NCBI RefSeq assembly: GCF_014023275.1
Contig: NZ_CP054698.1
Location: 6,719,001-6,783,000, forward strand
Source: Nostoc edaphicum CCNP1411
GTDB taxonomy: Bacteria > Cyanobacteriota > Cyanobacteriia > Cyanobacteriales > Nostocaceae
Direction of reading: 5' to 3'
DNA: 64,000 bases
Every line of letters starts with the position of its first letter. The stretch's first letter is position 1. A program made the position numbers and the translations under genes. Below the pieces are notes generated by a model. The model saw nothing but the letters and a program-made list of their open reading frames with translations. It did no database searches and had not been told where the DNA came from. Of the stretch, positions 51,011 through 59,740 are shown piece by piece.

Positions 51011-53519
51011 TGCTTCCACTATTACCAAATTGGCGGTTATCATGTGCAGCAACTAGAACTCTTGCTGTCTCTAGTAAATCTCCGCAAACTCTAGCCATAG
51101 AAGTATCTGCTTGTTGGAAAAAGCTTTCCTGTAAGTCAACAGTTCTTTGCATAGAACTTTCAAGGTGACTCTGCCAAGACTCAAGACTATTGTGAAATGT
51201 TTTATTCAAACTTATGTATGAATTATCTACTATTTGCACTTGCTGACCAATTCCGCTTGCAAGCTTTTCTAGTTGAATTAGTCGTTGTGCATCATTTAAT
51301 CCAGCCGCACTAACTAATTTGTTAATTTGTTCGACAGATGTCTGAATTTTAGTCATACTTTTGTCTACCTCTTGAGTCAATTCACTACGCCTTTGAGATT
51401 CTTCCCGAAAGACTTGATCAAGATTATTCACAATCCCCGATAATCCATCTCGTTGTTTGCCTAGAGTCTCCTCAAGTAAGTTGTTTTGCTGTTGAAAGAA
51501 TGTCTGTAAATTTGTTTGATATTCTTCCCTAAATCTTGTCAAATCGTCTTCTACTGTATGGCGAGTTGCTGTGAGTATTGCGTCGATATTTCCTAAAGTA
51601 GCCAGAAGATTATCTTTTGCATCATTCATCAATCCAGAAGCTTGATTACCCAATGTTTGTAGAGTATTAGTTTGCTCATGAAAGGTTTTATTTGCTTGGG
51701 TGAGAATTTGGATAATTCCAGTCTTAGTAGCTTGAAGCATCTGCTGTTCTACTGCTGCGCGTTCTTGTAGAGCTGTCTGAAGTTCCTCTCGAATTCCTCG
51801 GAAGGTAGCAGCAGCTTGCACTGCGCTTGCTTCAAAAGCACTTCGCTGGGCTGTCATTCCTTCGATACTCTGAACTACCGCTCGATTAATTTCGTGAGAT
51901 GTTTGTTGTATAACTCCCGTAGTTTCAGTTTGGAATTGACTCAAAGTTTGCCCCATATTGTTAGCAAATCCTTGAAGCATCTGCTGTTCAACTGTTGCGC
52001 GTTCTTGTAGCGCTGTTTGAAGTTCCTCTCGAATTCCCCGGAAGGTAGCAGCCGCTTGCACTGCACTTGCTTCAAAAGCACTTCTTTGGGCTGTCATTCC
52101 TTCGATACTCTGAACTACCGCTCGATTAATTTCGTGAGATGTTTGTTGTATAACTCCCGTAGTTTCAGTTTGGAATTGACTCAAAGTTTGCCCCATATTG
52201 TTAGCAAATCCTTGAAGCATCTGCTGTTCAACTGTTGCGCGTTCTTGTAGCGCTGTTTGAAGTTCCTCTCGAATTCCCCGGAAGGTAGCAGCCGCTTGCA
52301 CTGCACTTGCTTCAAAAGCACTTCTTTGGGCTGTCATTCCTTGGATACTTTGGTTTACGGCTCTATTAATTTCGTCGGCTGTTAGTTGTAAAACACCTTT
52401 TGTATCTGTTTGAAATTGATTGAGAGTGTCTCCCAAATTTTTAGCAAATCCTTGGAGTTCGACCAGAGTTTCTTTTTGAAAGTTCTGAATTGTCAAGATG
52501 GAACTTGCCAAACTTTGAGATATACCACCCAATTCTCTATGCAGACTCAGCACAGCTTCGGAAGCTTGTTGAGTTAACTCCGCACTTTTATCTAGCCGAT
52601 CTGCAATCGGCTCAAGTACCTGAATTCGCAAATCTTTGATGAGTTCTTCTAAAACTCTCTGTCCCTGATTTTCTTGAATTTCTCGGAGTTTTTTCTGTTC
52701 TTTGAATATTTCTCCCAAGGCTGGCTTAATCTGCTGACCTACAGCTTGACCTATAGCTTGGGCTGACAACTGATTTAAACCTGCGAATTGTTCTGCAATA
52801 CTCCTACCTACAGCTTGACCAATGCCTTCTGCATTTAGCTGCTTTAGTCCGGTCAAGTTTTTTGCTACAAGACTAAGTGCTTCAGCTACTTCACGGTTGT
52901 CGTTCTCTGCCGTTTTCAAATTTGCGATCGCCTTCAATTTCTGACGCAAACTATCGCGCCGTTTCTGCCTTAGCGAATCACACCCAAACAAAACTAAAGT
53001 AAACAAGCTACCAGAACCAAGCCCCATCAGGGAAGTGGAGAAAGCTGTTTTCATTCCTACCAGTAGCCCTTTACTGGCAGTCATCAGTTCTTTGGTATCT
53101 TCTGTAGATAAATTGATTCCTTGGAGTCCCTGTTGTATACCATAAAAGGTTCCTAAAACGCCAATGGCAGTACACAAGGTTGTCACGAAGCGTAGGGAAC
53201 TACGAGGTATGGGGTGGGCTAAGACAGATGGATACTTTATAAGTATGAAATTACCATCTTTTTGTCTAAATCTACTAGAGTCATCAGTTCCTAAATGATC
53301 TTTTAACCATTGGCGAACTTCGTTTGAAAGCTTTACATTTTTACCATTTTTCAAATTACTCAAAAATTTAATAGAGGCTCCAGTTGTGCCACACTCTGAG
53401 CGCCAATATTGCAATAATGTACAAAGCTCGACAATAATTGCGGCTATTAAGACAAAAGCAATTGCCCAATGAAAAGGTTCGTTATCCCAAATAATGTCCC
53501 AAACTTTTGCTATTTCCAC
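51000..53519 (-). CDS. zorA: ZorA-like MotA/TolQ/ExbB motor protein with long coiled-coil tail
   Basis: An 839-residue protein. The first ~210 residues form a MotA/ExbB-type ion-channel unit with three hydrophobic segments (HWAIAFVLIAAIIVELC; SLRFVTTLCTAIGVLGTFYGIQQGL; KTAFSTSLMGLGSGSLFTLVLFG). The remaining ~620 residues are glutamine- and alanine-rich coiled coil, as in ZorA whose cytoplasmic tail forms a long signal-transmitting tube. Residues about 357-597 consist of near-identical 80-residue repeats. With ZorB it would be an ion-driven envelope motor sensing phage entry. A chemotaxis MotA or a gliding-type ExbB is unlikely given the tail and the EH-signature partner. Confidence 0.88.
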   Translation of the reverse strand: MEIAKVWDIIWDNEPFHWAIAFVLIAAIIVELCTLLQYWRSECGTTGASIKFLSNLKNGKNVKLSNEVRQWLKDHLGTDDSSRFRQKDGNFILIKYPSVLAHPIPRSSLRFVTTLCTAIGVLGTFYGIQQGLQGINLSTEDTKELMTASKGLLVGMKTAFSTSLMGLGSGSLFTLVLFGCDSLRQKRRDSLRQKLKAIANLKTAENDNREVAEALSLVAKNLTGLKQLNAEGIGQAVGRSIAEQFAGLNQLSAQAIGQAVGQQIKPALGEIFKEQKKLREIQENQGQRVLEELIKDLRIQVLEPIADRLDKSAELTQQASEAVLSLHRELGGISQSLASSILTIQNFQKETLVELQGFAKNLGDTLNQFQTDTKGVLQLTADEINRAVNQSIQGMTAQRSAFEASAVQAAATFRGIREELQTALQERATVEQQMLQGFANNMGQTLSQFQTETTGVIQQTSHEINRAVVQSIEGMTAQRSAFEASAVQAAATFRGIREELQTALQERATVEQQMLQGFANNMGQTLSQFQTETTGVIQQTSHEINRAVVQSIEGMTAQRSAFEASAVQAAATFRGIREELQTALQERAAVEQQMLQATKTGIIQILTQANKTFHEQTNTLQTLGNQASGLMNDAKDNLLATLGNIDAILTATRHTVEDDLTRFREEYQTNLQTFFQQQNNLLEETLGKQRDGLSGIVNNLDQVFREESQRRSELTQEVDKSMTKIQTSVEQINKLVSAAGLNDAQRLIQLEKLASGIGQQVQIVDNSYISLNKTFHNSLESWQSHLESSMQRTVDLQESFFQQADTSMARVCGDLLETARVLVAAHDNRQFGNSGSNDG
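51730..52449. repeat. 240-bp tandem repeats inside the ZorA-like tail
   Basis: Three copies of a 240-bp unit (80 codons) lie end to end. The overlap between successive units is nearly perfect over roughly 51800-52200 versus 52040-52440, while the outer edges diverge. Each encodes a block such as FANNMGQTLSQFQTETTGVI followed by AQRSAFEASAVQAAATFRGI. Confidence 0.95.
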
Positions 53520-53544
53520 ACTGCACCCCTCTTGTTTCTCTTGG

Positions 53545-53892
53545 TTATATCTTTTTGAATTTATCTAATTCTTTATCCGCAAAAACTTCTTGAGCTATCC
53601 GCATTGGGAGATGTTCTGCATATAGGCGTTCTCCTATAGGTTCTCGGAGACGTAAGCTATAAAGTGGTTCACCTTCTGATTCTTTATCCTCAATTAAATA
53701 AACCTGTTCTGGTGCATAGCTTCGCAACAAACGCACCTGCAAACAGGTTTTTAAATCCCGTGAAGAAATAGATAGGGGTGAATCTTGTCCAAATAATTCA
53801 CAAGCCACTTTCCAAGCGTGGTTAACCGCCACAATTTCTTTAACCAATTTCTCCACCGAGGGGTAAAGTAGTTTTGCGGTTTCACTAATCAA
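53545..53892 (-). CDS. Unknown 115-residue protein heading the Zorya-like operon
   Basis: A 115-residue acidic/basic mixed soluble protein that I do not recognise. It starts MISETAKLLYPSVEKLVKE (helical) and contains a beta-rich middle (RSYAPEQVYLIEDKESEGEPLYSLRLRE) and a helical end (IAQEVFADKELDKFKK). It ends 25 bases before the zorA start on the same strand, so it is almost certainly co-transcribed. It is not a standard Zorya component. It may be an accessory or regulatory subunit, or an unrelated gene sharing the promoter. Confidence 0.75.
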   Translation of the reverse strand: MISETAKLLYPSVEKLVKEIVAVNHAWKVACELFGQDSPLSISSRDLKTCLQVRLLRSYAPEQVYLIEDKESEGEPLYSLRLREPIGERLYAEHLPMRIAQEVFADKELDKFKKI

Positions 53893-54183
53893 TATTTTTG
53901 ACCTACCTGCTTGAGCTTCAATAGGTCTATAATTCCCAAAATGGGAACTTTTATTTAACTTTTATTAGTAAATCTATTTTGATAAAAGTAGTTTTTGATA
54001 CTAAACCACTCTTTGGGCGTTGAAAAAATGTAGAGTGTGTTATTGCTGTTACTGTGTTAACGTAACCAAAAACCTGAATAAGTACACACACAAACAAGTC
54101 ACCAGCTTTATCCCAATACGCTTGAGATAAGCCAGAAACCCCTCATGTAGAGACGCGATTTATCGCGTCTAAAAACTGACACG

Positions 54184-54252
54184 TTAGAGAGACGCGATAA
54201 ATCGCCGTCTCTACAAAGAATGTACTCGTCAATTATTCTTTGACAGACTACT
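54184..54252. repeat. Second copy of the 11183-type MITE (right part)
   Basis: This 69-bp segment has the same length as, and matches closely, 11211-11279: the GAGACGCGATAAATCGCCGT palindrome, CAATTATT and the terminal TTGACAGACTACT are shared. Confidence 0.8.
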
Positions 54253-54316
54253 CCGACTTGTCTGTACACCGTAGCCTTACTAACCAGAGGGATGTCTGAT
54301 AGGACAGGGTGAGGTT

Positions 54317-54362
54317 TTTACTGTAAAATCAAACAGCGATCGCTCTCCTAAATGCTGTCTTA
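54317..54362. repeat. 46-bp duplicate of an internal piece of the next gene
   Basis: It matches 54635-54680 at 44 of 46 positions, in the same orientation. It lies 120 bases beyond the stop codon of that gene and is not part of an open frame. Confidence 0.9.
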
Positions 54363-54480
54363 TAGTAAAAATTAGATAAAATGATGCGATCGCTACTATT
54401 ATCTTTTAGTAGCTCAACATTACCATTGCGAATTCAATACTTTAAGGGCAATTGAATTTACTACTACTCAACTAAAAATC

Positions 54481-54993
54481 TCACAAAATCTCTGCCAACT
54501 TTACCACCAGAGTATTTGCTAAATCCAAGAACCTGATATCATCAGTATCAATACTATTTCCTTCACCAGCTAATAAGCTTCTCACAGCAGATAACCTGTC
54601 ATCTACTTCAGAAATTCTCCAAGATTGTTCTAAGTTTACTGCGAAATCAAACAGCGATCGCTCTCCTAAATGCTGTCTTACCCTAACAGCTACACTATCA
54701 TTACTTACCAAAAACTCTTTAATAGTATCTAATTGAAAATTACCTAATATTTCTTCATGTCCCCACGTCTCTAGCCAGTCTCCATCGACATCTTCAACGT
54801 AAATATTGACAAAATCAACGCCGTAAGTTAGCCAGTTCTGCTGCATTTGTCGCGCTGTTGCTAAAGCTTCAGCAAATGTATCTACTTGATTGTTGCAGTG
54901 AGTTTCTCTTTTGTTAGCCATAAAAGCCGTAATTAGCACGTAAGTATATAGGCTAGAACACAAACCTTGAGTATCGAATTCCAGAAGTTTCAC
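54481..54993 (-). CDS. Hypothetical protein, second gene of a two-gene unit
   Basis: A 170-residue protein, soluble and acidic, that I do not recognise. It starts at a GTG whose first bases overlap the stop of the upstream gene (GTGA), showing translational coupling. Visible features are a helix with FAEALATARQMQQNWLTYG, a VNIYVEDVDGDWLETWG strand pair, and a helical C-terminus (DIRFLDLANTLVVKLAEIL). An internal ATG at 54921 would give a shorter form. It could be the immunity or partner subunit of the PD-(D/E)XK-like protein upstream; this is inference from coupling. Confidence 0.65.
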   Translation of the reverse strand: MKLLEFDTQGLCSSLYTYVLITAFMANKRETHCNNQVDTFAEALATARQMQQNWLTYGVDFVNIYVEDVDGDWLETWGHEEILGNFQLDTIKEFLVSNDSVAVRVRQHLGERSLFDFAVNLEQSWRISEVDDRLSAVRSLLAGEGNSIDTDDIRFLDLANTLVVKLAEIL

Positions 54994-55679
54994 GAAAATT
55001 TTAAATATTTGCCACCAGAAAGGTAATCACTGTTATACAGGGCCACGTTGACTAACTGGTTGACAAAATTAGCGTCCTTGGGATTGTAACTTAAGAACAG
55101 TCCTCTTTCTATTTCCCACGATCGCAGTGTATTTTGCCAAGCTTGGTACTTTTGATAATTAAGTTCTTCAGATACACTAGTTACTTGAATGCACAGTGGT
55201 TGATTGTTACGACTACTTACAATTAGGTCTGTTGCCATCGATAGGTCGGCGATATAACGCTGCCAAAAACTACCTTCTCGACTGACGACATCTTGGGCTA
55301 TTGATTTAATGATATCATCATCAACCTGATTAAATTCGCCTGCCATCAATTTTTGTTTCCAAATATAAAACTTGGAGTCACTTGCATTAATCCATCTAGG
55401 AAAGAGATAACCATACCAATATCTCTCAATGGGTGTCATTTGCTCGAACTTTGCTTTTTGTTCTTCCAAAGGTAAGGATTTGATGATCAGCCAAATGGTA
55501 GAATCCGTAATCACCTCTAAGAGAAAGGCAATGACAAAGGGTTTTGCAGTCAGAGAACCTGGCTTGATATTCTTTACCCAACGATTAATTTCATCTAATT
55601 TTTTCGCTAAATTATGATCTATCGAGGAGGCTTGCTCGATAAGGGACTTTAGCTTATCCTTAATCTCTTTTGCTTGCAA
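54990..55679 (-). CDS. Hypothetical protein with PD-(D/E)XK-like segment
   Basis: A 229-residue protein. The N-terminal ~100 residues are helical. Residues about 145-190 (YIADLSMATDLIVSSRNNQPLCIQVTSVSEEL, split by a turn) have the D...(strand)...xIQV layout of a restriction-endonuclease-like core in which Q replaces the usual E, followed by a helix and ERGLFLSYNPKDANFV. The final strands are hydrophobic. It may be a divergent nuclease or a fold-only relative. It is translationally coupled to the next gene and lies beside a Zorya-like operon, which suggests a defence cassette. Confidence 0.6.
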   Translation of the reverse strand: MQAKEIKDKLKSLIEQASSIDHNLAKKLDEINRWVKNIKPGSLTAKPFVIAFLLEVITDSTIWLIIKSLPLEEQKAKFEQMTPIERYWYGYLFPRWINASDSKFYIWKQKLMAGEFNQVDDDIIKSIAQDVVSREGSFWQRYIADLSMATDLIVSSRNNQPLCIQVTSVSEELNYQKYQAWQNTLRSWEIERGLFLSYNPKDANFVNQLVNVALYNSDYLSGGKYLKFS

Positions 55680-55770
55680 ACGATGCCCTACTTTCAGAAG
55701 ATAACTCTTTTTTACACACTTATAACTAAATCTTAACTTGAAAATGTACTTAATTAATTTCCTGATGTCA

Positions 55771-56619
55771 TTAAATATTCTCTAGGTTGATGCCCTGTGT
55801 ACGTAAAACCTCCCGTAGTCGAGCAATTTCTTGCTCTGCCTGTTGGGCGCGTCTTTCTGCCTGGTCAGCACGTAAACGTTCTTGTTCAGCCAATTCTTCT
55901 GATGATAGTATCAATTGATTTTCAGTAGTGAAGAATCTTAATTTACCTTCATAAACTCCCAAATAAAGTTCTAACTGCTGACTCCACAAACGTCCATCAG
56001 TGGTTACTTGGATTTCTTGATACTTACCATCAACTAAATGAAATCCCTGAAGTTCCATTGTTACAGGATCAAACCAGAAATAGTCTGGTGTACGGAAGGT
56101 ATCTTGATAAACTTGTTTTTTTAAACCTTTATCAACGGCTGTCGTTGAACTTGACAAAATTTCCACAATCAGGTTGGGATATTTGCCGTCTTCTTGCCAA
56201 ACTACCCAACTTTTACGGTCTTTTTTCTCGGTTCCCAAAACTACAAAAAAGTCTGGGCCGCGGAAATGTTCTGATTTTTTCTGGTTAGGACTGTAATGAA
56301 GAGTGCTGAGTTCCGAGTGCTGAGTGCTGAGTTAAAAACTGCCCACACTCTTGCGGGGCTTTTACCCAGTGCGAAAGTACTGAGTACTCAACTTCAAAAC
56401 TCAGCACTGAGTCTTGTAAATCGTCAAATTGCCAGAAGCATAGAAATCTTGCCTTTCTCGCCACCATAATTTAAGTATGCGAATCAGCAAATCGATTTCT
56501 TCTCGGTGTAGGTCACTTTCTAAGGGTAGTTCGCTACTCAGTATATCGCCAGGAGGAAAAATAACTTCCTCCTCTGAAATATTATCAGAGATAAATTCTA
56601 GGGTAGCAGGTTCAGACAT
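55771..56619 (-). pseudogene. Uma2-family gene interrupted by repeat DNA
   Basis: The N-terminal part (56619 to about 56412; FISDNISEEEVIFPPGDILSSELPLES, RQDFYASGNLTIY) and the C-terminal part (from about 56297; YSPNQKKSEHFRGPDFFVVLG, then YPNLIVEILSSSTTAVDKG, and an EQERLRADQAERRAQQAEQ coiled-coil tail) together make one normal Uma2 protein. They are separated by ~115 bases of GAGTGCT-type heptamers and related DNA containing in-frame stops. The C-terminal part could still be translated from an internal ATG at 56238. Confidence 0.85.
56297..56411. repeat. Heptamer-repeat insertion disrupting the Uma2 gene
   Basis: Both ends of the insert carry GAGTGCTGAGT-type units in inverted orientation (GTGCTGAGT at the low end, ACTCAGCAC at the high end) around a unique centre, giving a hairpin-forming insert of about 115 bp. 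Confidence 0.7.
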
Positions 56620-56649
56620 TAGCGATCGCCCCGCAATTCTACGTTTATT

Positions 56650-57294
56650 TTACTGAAAATTCGGTAACTTACAAATGGCTTTGAAAACTTGCAATAATTC
56701 AATTGCATCTGGAGATTGAATCAAATTTAATAATGGCATTAACTCATAAGTTGACTGGTTGTCATGTCTTAGATAAACAAATTGATAAAGCTGTCCATTA
56801 GTTACCAAACCCCAAACTGATGGTTGTTGATCTAAACTTTTAAAAGCATAAGTGAGTAATTGAGGTAAACCTTCAATCACATTGACCGAACTATTTTTTG
56901 TTTCAATCACTAGAACCCAAAATGGCGGCGCAATATTACTTTGAGGACTGTTGATTGCTAAAATATCCATCCGTCCGGTAATTCTTCTGTCTTCATCCTC
57001 AACTGCGATCGCAATGCTATCTTCCATTGTCAACCGAATCGGCACATCGTAAAATCCAGCTAGCCTCATTAATGGTGCGATCGTTAAGAATTTAACCAAC
57101 CCTTCAGAAATTTTCCCTGCGCTTAAATAACGATCAAAGTCGTTTCTGATTCGTAATAAATCCTGCTGTTCAAACTCAGAGAGTGGTTCTAGAGTTAAGA
57201 AGTCTGTAAATGCAGCATTTGAAAGCTTTTCTAGTTTAAGAAAGCGATGAACATCGTTGAGAGATAAACTGCTGGCTTCAACGGTAAGCGTCAT
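56650..57294 (-). CDS. Putative PD-(D/E)XK restriction-endonuclease-like protein
   Basis: A 214-residue protein. The N-terminal half is helical (LNDVHRFLKLEKLSNAAFTDF, RIRNDFDRYLSAGKISEGLVKF). The catalytic-type core follows: an E in the helix near residue 62 (ISEGLVKFL), RITGRMDILAI near residue 105 (the D) and FWVLVIETKN near residue 125 (ExK). The end, QLLTYAFKS... SVWGLVTNGQLYQFVYL, is the pattern found in HsdR N-terminal-like domains. It is probably a stand-alone nuclease of a type common in cyanobacteria; there are no methylase or specificity genes nearby. Confidence 0.8.
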   Translation of the reverse strand: MTLTVEASSLSLNDVHRFLKLEKLSNAAFTDFLTLEPLSEFEQQDLLRIRNDFDRYLSAGKISEGLVKFLTIAPLMRLAGFYDVPIRLTMEDSIAIAVEDEDRRITGRMDILAINSPQSNIAPPFWVLVIETKNSSVNVIEGLPQLLTYAFKSLDQQPSVWGLVTNGQLYQFVYLRHDNQSTYELMPLLNLIQSPDAIELLQVFKAICKLPNFQ

Positions 57295-57520
57295 AATTTC
57301 AGCCTTTGTTTGTCAATACTACTTACAATATTGCAACATTCCTGGTAGATAGGTTGTAAAACGTCTTTAAATTTTTTAATCGCTTGCTTTCGGTAGATGA
57401 AAATGAATGTAAACTAAATAACTCGGCAATTTCTACCTAGCTTAACGAAAATCTAAACACCGTCTAGCACAACTAAACTAAAAATAGTTTTCAGTAACAA
57501 TACCGTTTGTAAATGTAATC
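57295..57520. other. Intergenic region with divergent promoters
   Basis: An AT-rich spacer between the divergent nuclease-like gene and acs. No repeats or hairpins of note were seen. Confidence 0.35.
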
Positions 57521-59494
57521 ATGTCTCAACCAACTATAGAATCAATCCTACAAGAGAATCGTCTCTTTCACCCTAGCTCGGAATTCTCACAAAACGCCCA
57601 TATCAAAAGCTTGGATGACTATCAGCGCCTCTACAACAAAGCCAAAGCTGATCCGCAGCAATTTTGGGCAGATTTGGCTGGAACAGAACTAGAATGGTTC
57701 CAAAAATGGGATACAGTATTAGACTGGCAGCCACCTTTTGCTAAGTGGTTTGTTGGCGGTAAGATGAATATTTCTTACAACTGCCTTGACAGACATCTCA
57801 CTACTTGGCGCAAAAATAAAGCAGCATTGATTTGGGAAGGAGAACCAGGGGATTCGCGTACTCTCACATACTCCCAACTGCACCGGGAAGTTTGCCAGTT
57901 TGCTAATGTATTGAAGCAACTGGGTGTCCAAAAAGGCGATCGCGTTGGTATATATATGCCAATGATTCCCGAAGCTGCGATCGCCATGTTAGCCTGTGCC
58001 AGAATTGGCGCACCTCATAGTGTGGTATTTGGTGGTTTTAGTGCCGAAGCTTTGCGCGATCGCTTAATCGATGCCACAGCTAAACTAGTAATTACGGCTG
58101 ATGGTGGTTGGCGCAAAGATGCGATCGTTCCTCTCAAGGAACAGGTAGACAAAGCCTTAGCTGATGGTGCTGTTCCCAGTGTCGAAAATGTCCTAGTTGT
58201 CAAACGCACCGGACAAGAAACTGATATGCAGTTGGGCGGACGCGATCATTGGTGGCATGATTTGCAAAAAGGAGTATCAGCAGATTGTCCCGCCGAACCG
58301 ATGGACAGTGAAGATATGCTGTTTGTCCTCTACACTTCCGGCAGCACGGGCAAACCGAAGGGTGTAGTCCATACAACTGCTGGTTATAATCTGTATACCC
58401 ATATCACCACCAAGTGGATCTTTGACCTGCAAGATACGGATGTATATTGGTGTACCGCCGATGTGGGTTGGATTACGGGACACAGCTACATTGTTTACGG
58501 CCCCCTTTCCAACGGTGCAACCACGGTGATGTATGAAGGTGCGCCTCGTGCTTCTAATCCTGGCTGTTTCTGGGATGTAATTGAAAAATACGGCGTTAAT
58601 ATTTTTTATACCGCACCTACGGCAATTCGGGCATTCATTAAGATGGGTGAACAACATCCGAATGCGCGAAACCTCTCTTCGTTGCGTTTGCTGGGAACCG
58701 TCGGCGAACCAATTAACCCAGAGGCTTGGATGTGGTATCACAAAGTAATTGGTGGCGATCGCTGTCCAATCGTTGATACTTGGTGGCAAACAGAAACTGG
58801 CGGTATCATGATTACACCATTACCAGGGGCGATTCCCACCAAACCCGGTTCCGCAACTCTTCCCTTCCCTGGAATTATCGCAGATGTTGTGGATTTGGAA
58901 GGAAACACTGTACCCAATAACGAAGGCGGTTATCTAGCAGTCCGCCATCCTTGGCCAGGAATGATGCGGACAGTTTACGGCGATCCAGAACGCTTCCGCC
59001 GCACCTACTGGGAACACATTCCACCCCAAGATGGTAAATATACTTACTTTGCTGGTGATGGCGCAAGACAAGATGAAGACGGCTACTTTTGGGTAATGGG
59101 TCGTGTGGATGACGTACTGAATGTATCAGGACACCGACTTGGGACAATGGAAGTAGAATCAGCCTTGGTTTCTCACCCAGCAGTTGCAGAAGCGGCGGTA
59201 GTGGGTAAACCTGATGATCTTAAGGGTGAAGAAGTAGTTGCTTTTGTGACTCTAGAAGGCACTTATCAGGGAAGTGAGGAACTGATTAAAGAACTCAAAC
59301 TGCACGTTGTTAAAGAAATAGGTGCGATCGCACGTCCGGGAGAAATCCGCTTTACCGATGCTTTGCCCAAAACGCGATCGGGTAAGATTATGCGGCGCTT
59401 GCTGCGGAATCTAGCTGCCGGTCAAGAGGTATCTGGAGATACTTCGACATTGGAAGACAGAAGCGTGTTGGATAAATTACGGGAAGGCGCATGA
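57521..59494 (+). CDS. acs: Acetyl-CoA synthetase
   Basis: A 657-residue AMP-forming synthetase. The adenylation P-loop is [22 protein letters not shown] near residue 268; other signatures are [33 protein letters not shown] near residue 417 (acyl and AMP binding), [31 protein letters not shown] (hinge, split near residue 515) and the C-terminal acetylation-site lysine in [11 protein letters not shown]. It converts acetate, ATP and CoA to acetyl-CoA. It is complete, with an ATG start and no operon partners. Confidence 0.97.
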   Translation: MSQPTIESILQENRLFHPSSEFSQNAHIKSLDDYQRLYNKAKADPQQFWADLAGTELEWFQKWDTVLDWQPPFAKWFVGGKMNISYNCLDRHLTTWRKNKAALIWEGEPGDSRTLTYSQLHREVCQFANVLKQLGVQKGDRVGIYMPMIPEAAIAMLACARIGAPHSVVFGGFSAEALRDRLIDATAKLVITADGGWRKDAIVPLKEQVDKALADGAVPSVENVLVVKRTGQETDMQLGGRDHWWHDLQKGVSADCPAEPMDSEDMLFVLYTSGSTGKPKGVVHTTAGYNLYTHITTKWIFDLQDTDVYWCTADVGWITGHSYIVYGPLSNGATTVMYEGAPRASNPGCFWDVIEKYGVNIFYTAPTAIRAFIKMGEQHPNARNLSSLRLLGTVGEPINPEAWMWYHKVIGGDRCPIVDTWWQTETGGIMITPLPGAIPTKPGSATLPFPGIIADVVDLEGNTVPNNEGGYLAVRHPWPGMMRTVYGDPERFRRTYWEHIPPQDGKYTYFAGDGARQDEDGYFWVMGRVDDVLNVSGHRLGTMEVESALVSHPAVAEAAVVGKPDDLKGEEVVAFVTLEGTYQGSEELIKELKLHVVKEIGAIARPGEIRFTDALPKTRSGKIMRRLLRNLAAGQEVSGDTSTLEDRSVLDKLREGA

Positions 59495-59542
59495 AGAGTT
59501 AAAAGTTAAAAGGGCGGTTAGAAACCGTGTCTACACAAACAA

Positions 59543-59599
59543 AACCCACCTCCGTGGGTTTCAAACCCTCAATTTTTTCTTAGTCCGCCTCTGCGGACT
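59543..59599 (+). terminator. Two hairpins downstream of acs
   Basis: AACCCAC-CTCC-GTGGGTT (59543-59560) is followed 12 bases later by a T-run (59573-59578), fitting a terminator for acs. A second hairpin, AGTCCGC...GCGGACT (59582-59599), and a GCGAATTCTATTCGC palindrome (59614-59628) follow and look like dispersed palindromic repeats. Confidence 0.6.
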
Positions 59600-59740
59600 T
59601 TGCCTGTGTAGCCGCGAATTCTATTCGCTCTGGCTCTCATTTATATATGCGACCCTTACCGGTCTGTCTTGTGACGCATTACGCGCTAACACACGCCAAT
59701 TTATCATAAAGATAAGAACATTATTGAGGCACTTAGGGCC

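Larger units (their letters stand above)
53893..54480. other. Intergenic region with element fragments
   Basis: The likely promoter of the Zorya-like operon is in 53893-54010, which is AT-rich. The rest contains two GAGACGCGAT...ATCGCGTCTC-type palindromes (54147-54171 and 54187-54222), a partial copy of the 11183-11280 element, and a 46-bp duplicate of part of the gene at 54481-54993. Confidence 0.5.

Noticed and set aside
51816..52250. Two nearly identical plus-strand reading frames inside zorA
   Set aside because: They are antisense images of the 240-bp tandem repeat in the ZorA-like tail.
50357..53519. Flagellar or gliding motor (MotAB/ExbBD) interpretation of the ZorAB-like pair
   Set aside because: The ZorA-like tail of about 600 residues, the EH-signature partner and the surrounding defence genes fit Zorya better; no motility genes are near.
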